From Candidatus Kapaibacterium sp. (lineage in GTDB: Bacteria > Bacteroidota > Ignavibacteria > Kapaibacteriales > UBA2268), in contig JAPLFL010000120.1 in NCBI GenBank assembly GCA_026390695.1, forward strand, positions 50,209 to 114,208: 64,000 bases of DNA. The letters are read 5' to 3'. The notes under the pieces are model-generated. The model made no database searches, was not told where the DNA came from, and saw only the letters and a list, made by a program, of their open reading frames with translations. Positions 27,997 to 36,322 of the stretch are shown here, one piece after another; position 1 is the first letter of the stretch, and every line of letters starts with the position of its first letter. A program made the translations under genes and the position numbers.

Positions 27997-28938
27997 ATGA
28001 AAATCAGCGTAATAATCATTACACGTAACAGATGCGAGGATGTTAGGAACACTTTAATAGGATTTAATAGACAGACTTATCAGGATAAAGAAATAATTGT
28101 TATTGATAATGCTTCAAATGATGGAACACGTGCCATGTTTGCCGAAGAGTTCCCAGAAATAAAATATTTATGGCTACCTGATAATTTCGATATCAGATCA
28201 ATTAATATTGGAATTGAAATGTCCGATGGGGATATTATATGGCGCACTGATAGCGATTCTTACCCAGAAAGTGAATTTGCATTTGAAAAAGTTGTTGAAA
28301 TATTTCGTTCCAGACCTGAAGTTCATGTTATATGTTCAGAAGATATTGAAGTATTAAATAATAGCACAGTTTGGGACTGGTATCCATTTCCTGTTGATAA
28401 GAAAAATATACCGGCTGATGGATATCCTGCAAATACTTTTGCCGGAACAGGAGCAGCAATCAGAAGAGAAGTTTATGATAAAGTTGGAGGATTCTGGGGC
28501 TTTGGATTTGAGGAGATTGAATTCTGTACCAGAGCGATTTTGGCAGGCTTTAATGTTCGCTATTTCCCTCAGATCAGAACCTTACATTTTTCTTCTCCTC
28601 GTGACCGAGATAATTCAAACAGATGGGTAATGATTTCTACGCAGTATATCAGATATATTTGGAAATATTTTCCCTTAAAAACTGCTTTAGGTCGAACAGT
28701 TGTCTTTTATATAAATCAAATTTTATTAAGTTTCTTTTCAAAAGTTAAAATGTCAGCAAGAATTGAAGGTGCACTGACAATGTTATCTGTAATTTTTCAT
28801 ACAGTAAGAAATGAACGAAGAGCCGTTCCTAAAGAGAAGATAAAAGATATAACATTAGGTGTAAGTTTATATAAAAATATTTTTATGAGTATGACTTATG
28901 CTATGAACAGGAAAATTAAAAAATGGCTAAAAGACTAA
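27997..28938 (+). CDS. family 2 glycosyltransferase
   Basis: Starts MKISVIIITRNRCEDVRNTL, the classic GT2 N-terminus. The first acidic site is IDNASNDGTR and the metal-binding motif is TDSDSYPE (DxD). GVGxEE-type catalytic context appears as WGFGFEEIEFCTRA. The ATG at 27997 is chosen over an in-frame TTG at 27973 because the family starts right at KISVIIIT. 313 residues, no transmembrane segment. Its end overlaps the next glycosyltransferase by 16 bp. Confidence 0.88.
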   Translation: MKISVIIITRNRCEDVRNTLIGFNRQTYQDKEIIVIDNASNDGTRAMFAEEFPEIKYLWLPDNFDIRSINIGIEMSDGDIIWRTDSDSYPESEFAFEKVVEIFRSRPEVHVICSEDIEVLNNSTVWDWYPFPVDKKNIPADGYPANTFAGTGAAIRREVYDKVGGFWGFGFEEIEFCTRAILAGFNVRYFPQIRTLHFSSPRDRDNSNRWVMISTQYIRYIWKYFPLKTALGRTVVFYINQILLSFFSKVKMSARIEGALTMLSVIFHTVRNERRAVPKEKIKDITLGVSLYKNIFMSMTYAMNRKIKKWLKD

Positions 28939-30146
28939 GAATTCTTCAACTTTCGCCACAATTCCCATATCCGAGCGATGATGGTGGGAAAATTGGAATT
29001 GCTAATATATTTCAGGAATTTTCCGGACAAGGAAATGAAGTCCATTTCTTTTGTGCAACTAATAGGCAAATATCGCAGGAAGCCAGAATAGAAGCCGAGA
29101 AATACGGCAACATTAAAATTGTACAAACACAAACAAGCAATACTATCCCCAAAATTTTAGCATCATTATTTTCAGATAAACCATTGTTTTTATCTAAACT
29201 ATATACTGAGAAATTGAAGTTAGAATTGACTGAATTTTTGAATAATAACGAGATAGATGTAATACATGCAGACCATGCCTCTATGGCTCCACTTGGACAA
29301 TTAGCAAGAAAAATTACCGGAAAACCTTTGGGACTAAGGATGCATAATATTGAACATCTGATTTGGGAAAGATATTCTTCAAGATTTTCTTCTTATCATC
29401 CTGCCAGAGCCTACCTTCGGAGACAAGCCAAATTACTGAAGGTGCAGGAATCTAATATATTTCAGAGTTGTGATATTAATTTTCCAATTACTGAACAAGA
29501 TAAGAATTTCGCTCTAACAATGGCTCCGAAAGCCAATTATAGAATTGCAAGTGCAGGTGTAAATCCAAATTTGTGGTTGCCTGATGATTCTATACAAAGG
29601 TCACAGTTTTTACTTACTCATGCTTCTCCTATGGACTGGACACAGAATGTAGAAGGTATCAGGTGGTTTCTAAATAATATTCTGCCTGTGATCAAAGCCG
29701 AATTTACTGATTGTGAACTTAATCTGATTGGCAGGCAAGTTAAAGAGGTATTTGGTAACAACGAAACTGCTGGACTAAAACCAATTGGCTATGTTGATAA
29801 AGTTCAGCCTTGGTACAATAAAGCCAATCTTTATATAGCACCATTATTTGTCGGTTCCGGGATAAGGATTAAAATTCTTGAGGCAATGGCAATGGAACTG
29901 CCAGTTGTTGCTACTTCCATTGCGGCAGAAGGAATAACCGGAACTGAGAGAGAAGGATTATTTATTTGTGAAAATCAATATAAAATGATTGATAAAATTA
30001 AAGAATTAATGTTGGATTATGATAGGTGCAGAGCTCTGGGCAAGGCTGCGAGAAAATTTGTAATCGAAAATTATTCATGGACAAACTCCGTTTCAATTAT
30101 GATTGAAGAATACTGGAAACTGCACGAACAGCGGAGTAAGCGATGA
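28923..30146 (+). CDS. GT4-family glycosyltransferase
   Basis: A two-domain GT-B enzyme of 407 residues. The N-terminal domain starts LRILQLSPQFPYPSDDGGKIGIANI (pattern), as in glycosyltransferases that act on envelope glycans. The C-terminal nucleotide-sugar site shows IGYVDKVQPWYNKANLYIAPL and the conserved FVGSGIRIKILEAMAMELPVV (E-x7-E region, given as family pattern). It is co-transcribed with the GT2 gene. It ends 5 bp before the convergent radC gene. Substrate unknown. Confidence 0.88.
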   Translation: MAKRLRILQLSPQFPYPSDDGGKIGIANIFQEFSGQGNEVHFFCATNRQISQEARIEAEKYGNIKIVQTQTSNTIPKILASLFSDKPLFLSKLYTEKLKLELTEFLNNNEIDVIHADHASMAPLGQLARKITGKPLGLRMHNIEHLIWERYSSRFSSYHPARAYLRRQAKLLKVQESNIFQSCDINFPITEQDKNFALTMAPKANYRIASAGVNPNLWLPDDSIQRSQFLLTHASPMDWTQNVEGIRWFLNNILPVIKAEFTDCELNLIGRQVKEVFGNNETAGLKPIGYVDKVQPWYNKANLYIAPLFVGSGIRIKILEAMAMELPVVATSIAAEGITGTEREGLFICENQYKMIDKIKELMLDYDRCRALGKAARKFVIENYSWTNSVSIMIEEYWKLHEQRSKR

Positions 30147-30151
30147 AAATT

Positions 30152-30829
30152 TCAAATCAATCTGTTGACCACAAAAGAATAATAATCATTTTCACCGATT
30201 ATTATATGATCCATCAGGTTTATTTCAAAGACATTTAAATTTTTCTTTATTTCATTTGTAAGATTAATATCTTCCTGTGATGGCTGACAATTGCCACCCG
30301 GATGATTATGAGCCAAAATAACGCCGGTAGAGCGGTATTTTAAGGCAGATTCAACAACTTTACGCGGATATGCTATTGCATTCTGATTAGTGCCTTCTGC
30401 TATTATTTCCTTGTGAACTATATCATTTTGTGAATTTAAATAAATTACAAATAAAACCTCATTATGATAGCCACCAATAGCACTTTGAAGATATTTAACA
30501 AGTCCGGAAATGTTTGTAATTTTTTCAGTCTTACTTATAACCCGATCTTCAAAATAATAGTGTAAAGCATTTCTCATAGCTTTTAAAGAAATTGCTGAGT
30601 TGGTGCCCATGCCCGGTACTTCTGCTATTTCATCGATTGTAGCATCTAAAACTTTGTGAAAACTGTGAAATCTTTTTAATAAATTTTTTGCAATATCCTT
30701 TGTATCAATTCTCGGGAAAATAAAAAAAAGCAAAAATTCAAGGACTTCATAATCATGAAACCCGTGAAATCCGCTTTTGGCAAACTTAAGTCGCATTCTC
30801 TGACGATGATTATGACTTTCTTTATCCAA
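30152..30829 (-). CDS. radC: RadC-family JAB/MPN-domain protein
   Basis: The helix-hairpin-helix part (VPGMGTNSAISLKAM, about 71-85) is followed by the JAMM metal site H174-x-H176 (HNHPGG) and D187. This is the UPF0758/RadC layout. Its cellular role is unsettled; a link to DNA repair was long assumed. The start is a TTG at 30829 with TTAGGA upstream. The next Met, residue 12, would cut into the conserved HRQRMRLKF block, so the TTG is preferred. It lies 7 bp after the DnaQ/UvrC-like fusion gene. Confidence 0.88.
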   Translation of the reverse strand: MDKESHNHRQRMRLKFAKSGFHGFHDYEVLEFLLFFIFPRIDTKDIAKNLLKRFHSFHKVLDATIDEIAEVPGMGTNSAISLKAMRNALHYYFEDRVISKTEKITNISGLVKYLQSAIGGYHNEVLFVIYLNSQNDIVHKEIIAEGTNQNAIAYPRKVVESALKYRSTGVILAHNHPGGNCQPSQEDINLTNEIKKNLNVFEINLMDHIIIGENDYYSFVVNRLI

Positions 30830-30836
30830 ATAATTC

Positions 30837-32522
30837 CTAATCGAATACTAAGTTATGTATATTTGTCTGAACTTCATTAACGAATTCATGTTCGGTTTTA
30901 TTTCCGAGATAAATAAAATGGGCATTAGATTGCTGCTTGTAGAGCCAAGAAGTGACAATTTTAATTTCATCGGAATCATTATCCATATTTTCCGGAACAA
31001 AGTAATAATTATCAAAATAATATTTATGAATTAGGTTGAAAACGCTGTCCAATGGCGCTTTTTTCCCTAATGTACATTGATAAAGTAAACGACCGGCACG
31101 GAAAATAATTAGTAAAAATGTCTTTTCCCGCTCTGACACAGGCATTAGGAAAACAAGATTATTGTCGTTTATAGTTGTAGAAATATTTTCATTTCGCTTA
31201 AAGAGTTTTTTTAAATATAAAATTTTATTACGAAGTTCTGCTGCTTCTTCAAACTTGAACTGTTCGGATAATTCATACATCTGATCTTCCATAAATTCTA
31301 TTATTCCATTTAAAAAACCGCTTAAAAAATCCCTTACTCTTTGCAATTCTTCTTCATAGTTATTAGTATAAAACTCAAGGCTGCAAGGCGCCGGACAGCT
31401 ATCAATATGATAGTAAAAGCAAGGTTTACTTGTTTGCTTTAGATTTATTTTTTCACATTTTCTTAGTTTGAATTTTTTTTCTATTATTTTGATAATTTCT
31501 TCAGCAAAATACTGGCTCCGAAAAGGGCCATAGTACTCAGCAGAATAGTCATCAATCGTCGAGCTTACTTCTAATCTTGGGAAATTTTCAGATTTATCAA
31601 TTTTAATATACGATAAGCTCATATATCTTTTAGCAACAATGTTAAATGGTGGCTGTAGTCGCTTAATTTCACGAGATTCATTTATCAGTGCCGAAAGCTC
31701 CGATTCTGTGACTTCCCACCTGATTTTACCAATTCTTTTTACTAAATCAGCGACTTTTTTTGAGGAATGAGCCTCCGACCCGAAATAACTGCTTACTCGC
31801 TCTCGCAGCGATTTTGCTTTGCCAACATAGAGGATTCTGCCTGTGTTATTCAAGAAATAATATACACCGGGTTCATCGGGTAACTGAGAAATTACATCTT
31901 TAAATTTCTCTTTCAATTTAGAATCAGTCTTGAATTTTCCAGCCGATTTTGAATGAAAAACTTTAAGCTGTTCAATTGTTTTAATATTATGTTCTGATTC
32001 TGCAAGTTCTAACAGCTCTATCAAAACAAGAGCAGTGGCTTTTGCATCGCCTAATGCTCTATGCCTGTTTCTGACTTTGATTTTGAAATAATGAGCTAAG
32101 TTCCCTACATTCTTTTTTATGGAAGGGTCTAAGAGTCTTCGAGCTAATTTGAGAGTACAGAATTTATTAATATCAGGCACTGGAAGCCTTGATCGAATGA
32201 ATGATTGTTCAATGAAAGACCAGTCGAATTTATAATTATGTGCAACAAATACTGCATTAGTAATATTAAAAAGTCTTGCTACATCTGGTAAAATAAAATC
32301 TGCCTCAGGAGCAGTGAAAGCCATTTCGTTGGTTATTCCGGTCATCTTTTGGATGAATTGAGGTATAAACTGGTGCGGGTTAATCAATGAACTAAATTCT
32401 GAAACGATTTCTCCTCCAACCACTGTCACACACGCTATATCGGTTAATCTATTTTTTCCGGCATCGGCTCCGGTTGTTTCCACATCACAAACAATAAAAG
32501 GCACATCCCAGATAGAAGACAT
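30837..32522 (-). CDS. DnaQ-like exonuclease fused to UvrC N-terminal GIY-YIG nuclease
   Basis: Residues about 8-180 form a DEDDh 3'-5' exonuclease (CDVETTGAD with D13 and E15; HRALGDAKAT near 170 holds the last His and Asp). After a linker, GVYYFLNNTGRILYVGKAKSLRERVSSYF at about 218-246 is a GIY-YIG nuclease as in UvrC, and the segment near 400 has the UvrB-binding pattern (FKFEEAAELRNKI). The RNase H-like C-terminal nuclease of UvrC is absent. Such fusions are known as Cho-like repair nucleases. The ATG at 32522 is chosen because the exonuclease motif begins there; the longer frame runs to 32573. Confidence 0.85.
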   Translation of the reverse strand: MSSIWDVPFIVCDVETTGADAGKNRLTDIACVTVVGGEIVSEFSSLINPHQFIPQFIQKMTGITNEMAFTAPEADFILPDVARLFNITNAVFVAHNYKFDWSFIEQSFIRSRLPVPDINKFCTLKLARRLLDPSIKKNVGNLAHYFKIKVRNRHRALGDAKATALVLIELLELAESEHNIKTIEQLKVFHSKSAGKFKTDSKLKEKFKDVISQLPDEPGVYYFLNNTGRILYVGKAKSLRERVSSYFGSEAHSSKKVADLVKRIGKIRWEVTESELSALINESREIKRLQPPFNIVAKRYMSLSYIKIDKSENFPRLEVSSTIDDYSAEYYGPFRSQYFAEEIIKIIEKKFKLRKCEKINLKQTSKPCFYYHIDSCPAPCSLEFYTNNYEEELQRVRDFLSGFLNGIIEFMEDQMYELSEQFKFEEAAELRNKILYLKKLFKRNENISTTINDNNLVFLMPVSEREKTFLLIIFRAGRLLYQCTLGKKAPLDSVFNLIHKYYFDNYYFVPENMDNDSDEIKIVTSWLYKQQSNAHFIYLGNKTEHEFVNEVQTNIHNLVFD

Positions 32523-32707
32523 AATTTTAATAAATAAAAAATATAAAAATAAATTTTTTGCACCGTCTGTCAAAACAAATCACGTTTTCTGAATGTTTAT
32601 TATTGGAACAAGAGAAAAATTGAATCGAATTATTAATAATCATTATTCTTATTGTTAAATATTGATTAATAAATTATCATTGATAAAAAAATTTCGTAAA
32701 TTGCAAA

Positions 32708-34282
32708 GTGAGATTTATCAATTTACCAATAAGGATTCGCTTAGCGATTTTACATACGGCTGTAGCTGCAGCTTCAATATGTATTTTTTCGCTTTATACT
32801 TTTTTTTCTATAAAAAAAGAGCTTGTGGCTAATCTGGATGTCTCATTAAATAATGTTTGCAACTCTATAAATTATATCCTCGAAAAAAAGCAACTGGAAC
32901 TCGAATTGCGCCTTATCGGCATGCAAAGAATGGAGAGAGAGCAGTCAAGTAAATTTGAAAACATCCATGAATCCGAAGAGAAAAAATTCGTAGGTCCAAT
33001 TAAAACACCCTCCTTAATCAGAGCAAAAGAAGAGCAATCAGTCTGGTCGGCAATTTATGATCATGCTCTTTCTAACCCAAGAAATTATATAATTCAAATA
33101 GCCGATACCAACGGCAAGATTATCTGGAGATCTAAAACCCTTGAGCCAGACTCATTACCTGTCATTCCTGATGATAGTTTACTGATGAGAAGTAAAAATC
33201 TGCCAAATAATATTTTCAATCAAAGCTACTTATCCGGAAAAGCAGGTGATTCCTTGTATTTCGTGCAGAACAGAAATGGGCAGGACGTTAGAATATTTGC
33301 CAAAAGAACCAATTCTGCAGTGATTACCGTAGGATACACACTTGAATATATTGAAAAATCTGTAAATGGTATTATCAAAATTTTATTATTATCATTCCCG
33401 TTAATTCTGTTAATATCAGTGCTGGGCGGAGTTTTCTTATCCAAATTTGCACTTAAACCAATCGATGAAATAATTACTACCTCCGATGGTATTACTGCCG
33501 ATAAATTATTCCATAGATACACTGGGACAGGTAATCAGGATGAAATCGGACGATTAAAATTAACTTTGAATAAAATGATTGAAAGATTAGATCATTCTTT
33601 TTCTAAAACCAGAAATTTTAATTCCGATGTTTCTCACGAATTGAAAACTCCATTGACAATACTGCAAGGTGAACTTGAACTGGCTCTCAATAATCCTCCA
33701 AAGGACATCGATGGATTTCAGGATGTGATTGCAAGCGCTTTAGAGGAAATTCAGAGGTTATCATTGGTTGTGGAAAGTTTACTCGAAATATCACGCGCTG
33801 AGAGCGGACATTTGAAATTAAATATTGAATCGGTGAATCTGTCATCTCTGATGGAAGATATGGCGGAAGACGCAGAGGTACTGTCTGAGTTGAAAGATAT
33901 TACAGTCGTTAAAAATTTAGAGCAAGGGGTTATCTGCGAGGCTGATAAGGTGCGCCTGCACCAAGCTATAATAAATATTGTTGAAAATGCAATTAAATAT
34001 TCTTCTAATGGTAGCTATATATCTCTTGGATTGAGTCAGGAAAAAGGCTATGCAGTAATTAAAATAAGTGATACCGGCATGGGAATTCCTAATGAACAGA
34101 TGCCTTTTATTTTCGATAGATTCTATAGGGTGGATAAAGCAAGACAAAGCAATATTCAGGGCAGTGGACTTGGTTTAGCTATTGTCAAATCTGTTATAAC
34201 TGCACACAATGCCGAAATATTTGTCGAAAGTAAAATTGATAAGGGAACTACTTTTCTTATATATTTACCTTTGAAACATTAA
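32708..34282 (+). CDS. sensor histidine kinase (orphan)
   Basis: Two membrane helices (about 9-31 and 224-246) enclose a periplasmic sensor region of roughly 190 residues. HAMP follows, then HisKA with the phosphoacceptor H310 (SHELKTPLTIL). The ATPase domain shows NIVENAIKYSSNG (N box), DTGMGIP (G1), FDRFYRVDKAR (F box) and GSGLGLAIVKSV (G2). The start is GTG at 32708; no ATG is available before the first helix. No response regulator gene is adjacent; the oxidoreductase gene follows 3 bp later, so the partner is elsewhere. The signal is unknown. Confidence 0.88.
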   Translation: MRFINLPIRIRLAILHTAVAAASICIFSLYTFFSIKKELVANLDVSLNNVCNSINYILEKKQLELELRLIGMQRMEREQSSKFENIHESEEKKFVGPIKTPSLIRAKEEQSVWSAIYDHALSNPRNYIIQIADTNGKIIWRSKTLEPDSLPVIPDDSLLMRSKNLPNNIFNQSYLSGKAGDSLYFVQNRNGQDVRIFAKRTNSAVITVGYTLEYIEKSVNGIIKILLLSFPLILLISVLGGVFLSKFALKPIDEIITTSDGITADKLFHRYTGTGNQDEIGRLKLTLNKMIERLDHSFSKTRNFNSDVSHELKTPLTILQGELELALNNPPKDIDGFQDVIASALEEIQRLSLVVESLLEISRAESGHLKLNIESVNLSSLMEDMAEDAEVLSELKDITVVKNLEQGVICEADKVRLHQAIINIVENAIKYSSNGSYISLGLSQEKGYAVIKISDTGMGIPNEQMPFIFDRFYRVDKARQSNIQGSGLGLAIVKSVITAHNAEIFVESKIDKGTTFLIYLPLKH

Positions 34283-34285
34283 TAT

Positions 34286-35845
34286 ATGATAAAATCTATT
34301 CAATTAGAACTAAAGCCATCTCAGGCTTACGACGATATTTTAATCCGTAAAATTGCTTCAAGATATTCGAATTGTAAAGAATCTGAAATTTCAAGGATTC
34401 AATACCAAAAACGCTCTCTGGATGCACGAAATAAGAAGCCAAGATATATTCTTAATCTTAATGTATTTATTGGTGAAGACCCTGACTTGGAGCCAGACAT
34501 CATGTTAAGGTATAAAGATGTTTCCGAAGCTCGGGAAGTAATAATTATCGGAGCCGGTCCTGCCGGTTATTTTGCAGCACTTGAAGCTCTTGAAATAGGG
34601 CTGAAACCAATTATTTTCGAGCGCGGGAAAGATGTTCGCTCCAGAAGAAGAGATTTAAGAGCAATTCAACAATTAGGGATAGTTGATAATAATTCAAATT
34701 ATTGTTTTGGCGAAGGTGGAGCAGGGACATATTCTGATGGTAAATTATACACTCGTTCCGATAAAAGGGGCAATGTTCAAAAAACCTTGAAAATTTTTGT
34801 TGAGCATGGTGCTGTAAATGATATTTTGATTGATTCGCACCCACACATCGGATCGGATAAATTACCAAAAATTATTCAGGCAATACGTGAAACTATTCTC
34901 AAATTCGGTGGTGAAATAAACTTCAATTCAAAAGTCACAGACTTGTTATTAGAAGATAATAAAGTTATTGGCGTAGAAGTGAATAACGAATCTCTTTTTT
35001 TTGCAAAAGCGGTAATACTTGCCACAGGACACTCTTCGAGAGATATTTATTATTTATTTAATAAAAAAAATATCTTTATTGAAGACAAGCCTTATGCCGT
35101 TGGGTTCAGGATTGAGCATCCTCAGGAACTAATAAATGAAATCCAATACGGTGATGACTATTCCGATGTCTTGCCACCTGCCGCTTACAATCTGACTGCA
35201 CAGGTCAAGAGTAGGGGAGTATTTTCATTTTGTATGTGTCCTGGAGGAATAATTATTCCATCAGTAACAAATTCTAAGGAATTAGTTGTTAATGGGATGT
35301 CGATGTCAGCCCGGAATGCGCAATTTGCAAATTCAGGAATTGTTTCCACAGTGGATAAATTTGATTTTTCACGTTTTAAAAGTTCAGGTGCGCTCTCAGG
35401 GCTGAAATTTCAGGAAAATCTTGAACGAAAATTTTATACTGGATTGACGGATCATGCATTAATCGCTCCTGCTCAGAATTTACTCGGATTTCTATTCAAT
35501 GACAGACTTAAATTAAATAAAACATCTTATATCCCTGGATTAATCGACTCAGATATCGGAATACTCTTTCCTAATGATATAGCAAGTGCTCTGAAATTAG
35601 GGCTACAGTCTTTTGACAAAAGATTGAAAGGATTTGTAACTGCCGAAGCTAATGTAATTGGTCTGGAATCCAGAACAAGCTCTCCTGTGCGTATTACAAG
35701 AGATAAGGCAACCTTGATGCACGTTCAAATAAATGGTCTTTTCCCTGCAGGAGAAGGTGCGGGCTATTCGGGAGGAATAATATCCTCGGCTTTGGATGGT
35801 CAAAATTCAATGCGTGCTGCTGCTGAGTTTCTGAAGGTTGAATAG
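34286..35845 (+). CDS. FAD-dependent oxidoreductase (COG2509 type)
   Basis: An N-terminal region of about 85 residues (MIKSIQLELKPSQAYDD) precedes the FAD-binding Rossmann motif GAGPAGYFAA (89-98). FGEGGAGTYSDGKLYTR near 145 and the C-terminal FPAGEGAGYSGGIISSALDG are signatures of this uncharacterised dehydrogenase family. 519 residues, normal length. The reaction is unknown; the family is related to electron-transfer flavoproteins. It follows the histidine kinase by 3 bp and may be in its operon. Confidence 0.85.
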   Translation: MIKSIQLELKPSQAYDDILIRKIASRYSNCKESEISRIQYQKRSLDARNKKPRYILNLNVFIGEDPDLEPDIMLRYKDVSEAREVIIIGAGPAGYFAALEALEIGLKPIIFERGKDVRSRRRDLRAIQQLGIVDNNSNYCFGEGGAGTYSDGKLYTRSDKRGNVQKTLKIFVEHGAVNDILIDSHPHIGSDKLPKIIQAIRETILKFGGEINFNSKVTDLLLEDNKVIGVEVNNESLFFAKAVILATGHSSRDIYYLFNKKNIFIEDKPYAVGFRIEHPQELINEIQYGDDYSDVLPPAAYNLTAQVKSRGVFSFCMCPGGIIIPSVTNSKELVVNGMSMSARNAQFANSGIVSTVDKFDFSRFKSSGALSGLKFQENLERKFYTGLTDHALIAPAQNLLGFLFNDRLKLNKTSYIPGLIDSDIGILFPNDIASALKLGLQSFDKRLKGFVTAEANVIGLESRTSSPVRITRDKATLMHVQINGLFPAGEGAGYSGGIISSALDGQNSMRAAAEFLKVE

Positions 35846-35867
35846 TTAATAAAAAATTACTCTCAAT

Positions 35868-36263
35868 TCAGAAGGCATTTTCAATATGCTGGATAATCGG
35901 ATTGCCATCTTTGAATGTAATGGCTATTACATCGAACCGGCAGTCTCTGTTTGTAATTTTATTTACATAAAGATAACCTCTGGCTGCGGTTCTGATAGCC
36001 CTTTGTTTTGCTTGATTTACAGAATACAATGGATCTCCGAAAGTATCACCTTTTGATGATTTCACTTCAACAAAAACCAGTGTTGACCTGTCTTCTGCAA
36101 TAATATCAACTTCAGAGGAGCTTCCGAATTTGAAATTCTTTTTTATTATAGTATAATTTTTTGAAATGAGATGATTTTCCGCAATCTGCTCCGAAACCGC
36201 TCCTTTGGCTCGTGTATTATCGGCTATGCGCTTTTCCAGCTTTTTTAAATGATCATCATTCAT
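35868..36263 (-). CDS. YraN family (UPF0102) endonuclease-like protein
   Basis: 131 residues of the YraN family, a small restriction-endonuclease-like fold. The PD-(D/E)xK core is E51, D53, E66 and K68 (EVDIIAED, VFVEVKSS). The later SVNQAKQRAIRTAARGYL segment is typical. Its role is not firmly known; a link to DNA processing or Holliday-junction work has been suggested in some bacteria. It is divergently arranged with polA, with 59 bp between the starts. Confidence 0.85.
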   Translation of the reverse strand: MNDDHLKKLEKRIADNTRAKGAVSEQIAENHLISKNYTIIKKNFKFGSSSEVDIIAEDRSTLVFVEVKSSKGDTFGDPLYSVNQAKQRAIRTAARGYLYVNKITNRDCRFDVIAITFKDGNPIIQHIENAF

Positions 36264-36322
36264 GTTGCTTAATTATTGATATTAGAAAAAAAGTTAATTT
36301 AATACTTTTTCGTGAAGTTCTA

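Noticed and set aside
36212-36322. N-terminal extension of polA
   Set aside because: The first 37 residues are not like any PolA and overlap the divergent YraN start. MKKLLLIDGMSLVFRAYY at 36323 is the normal start.
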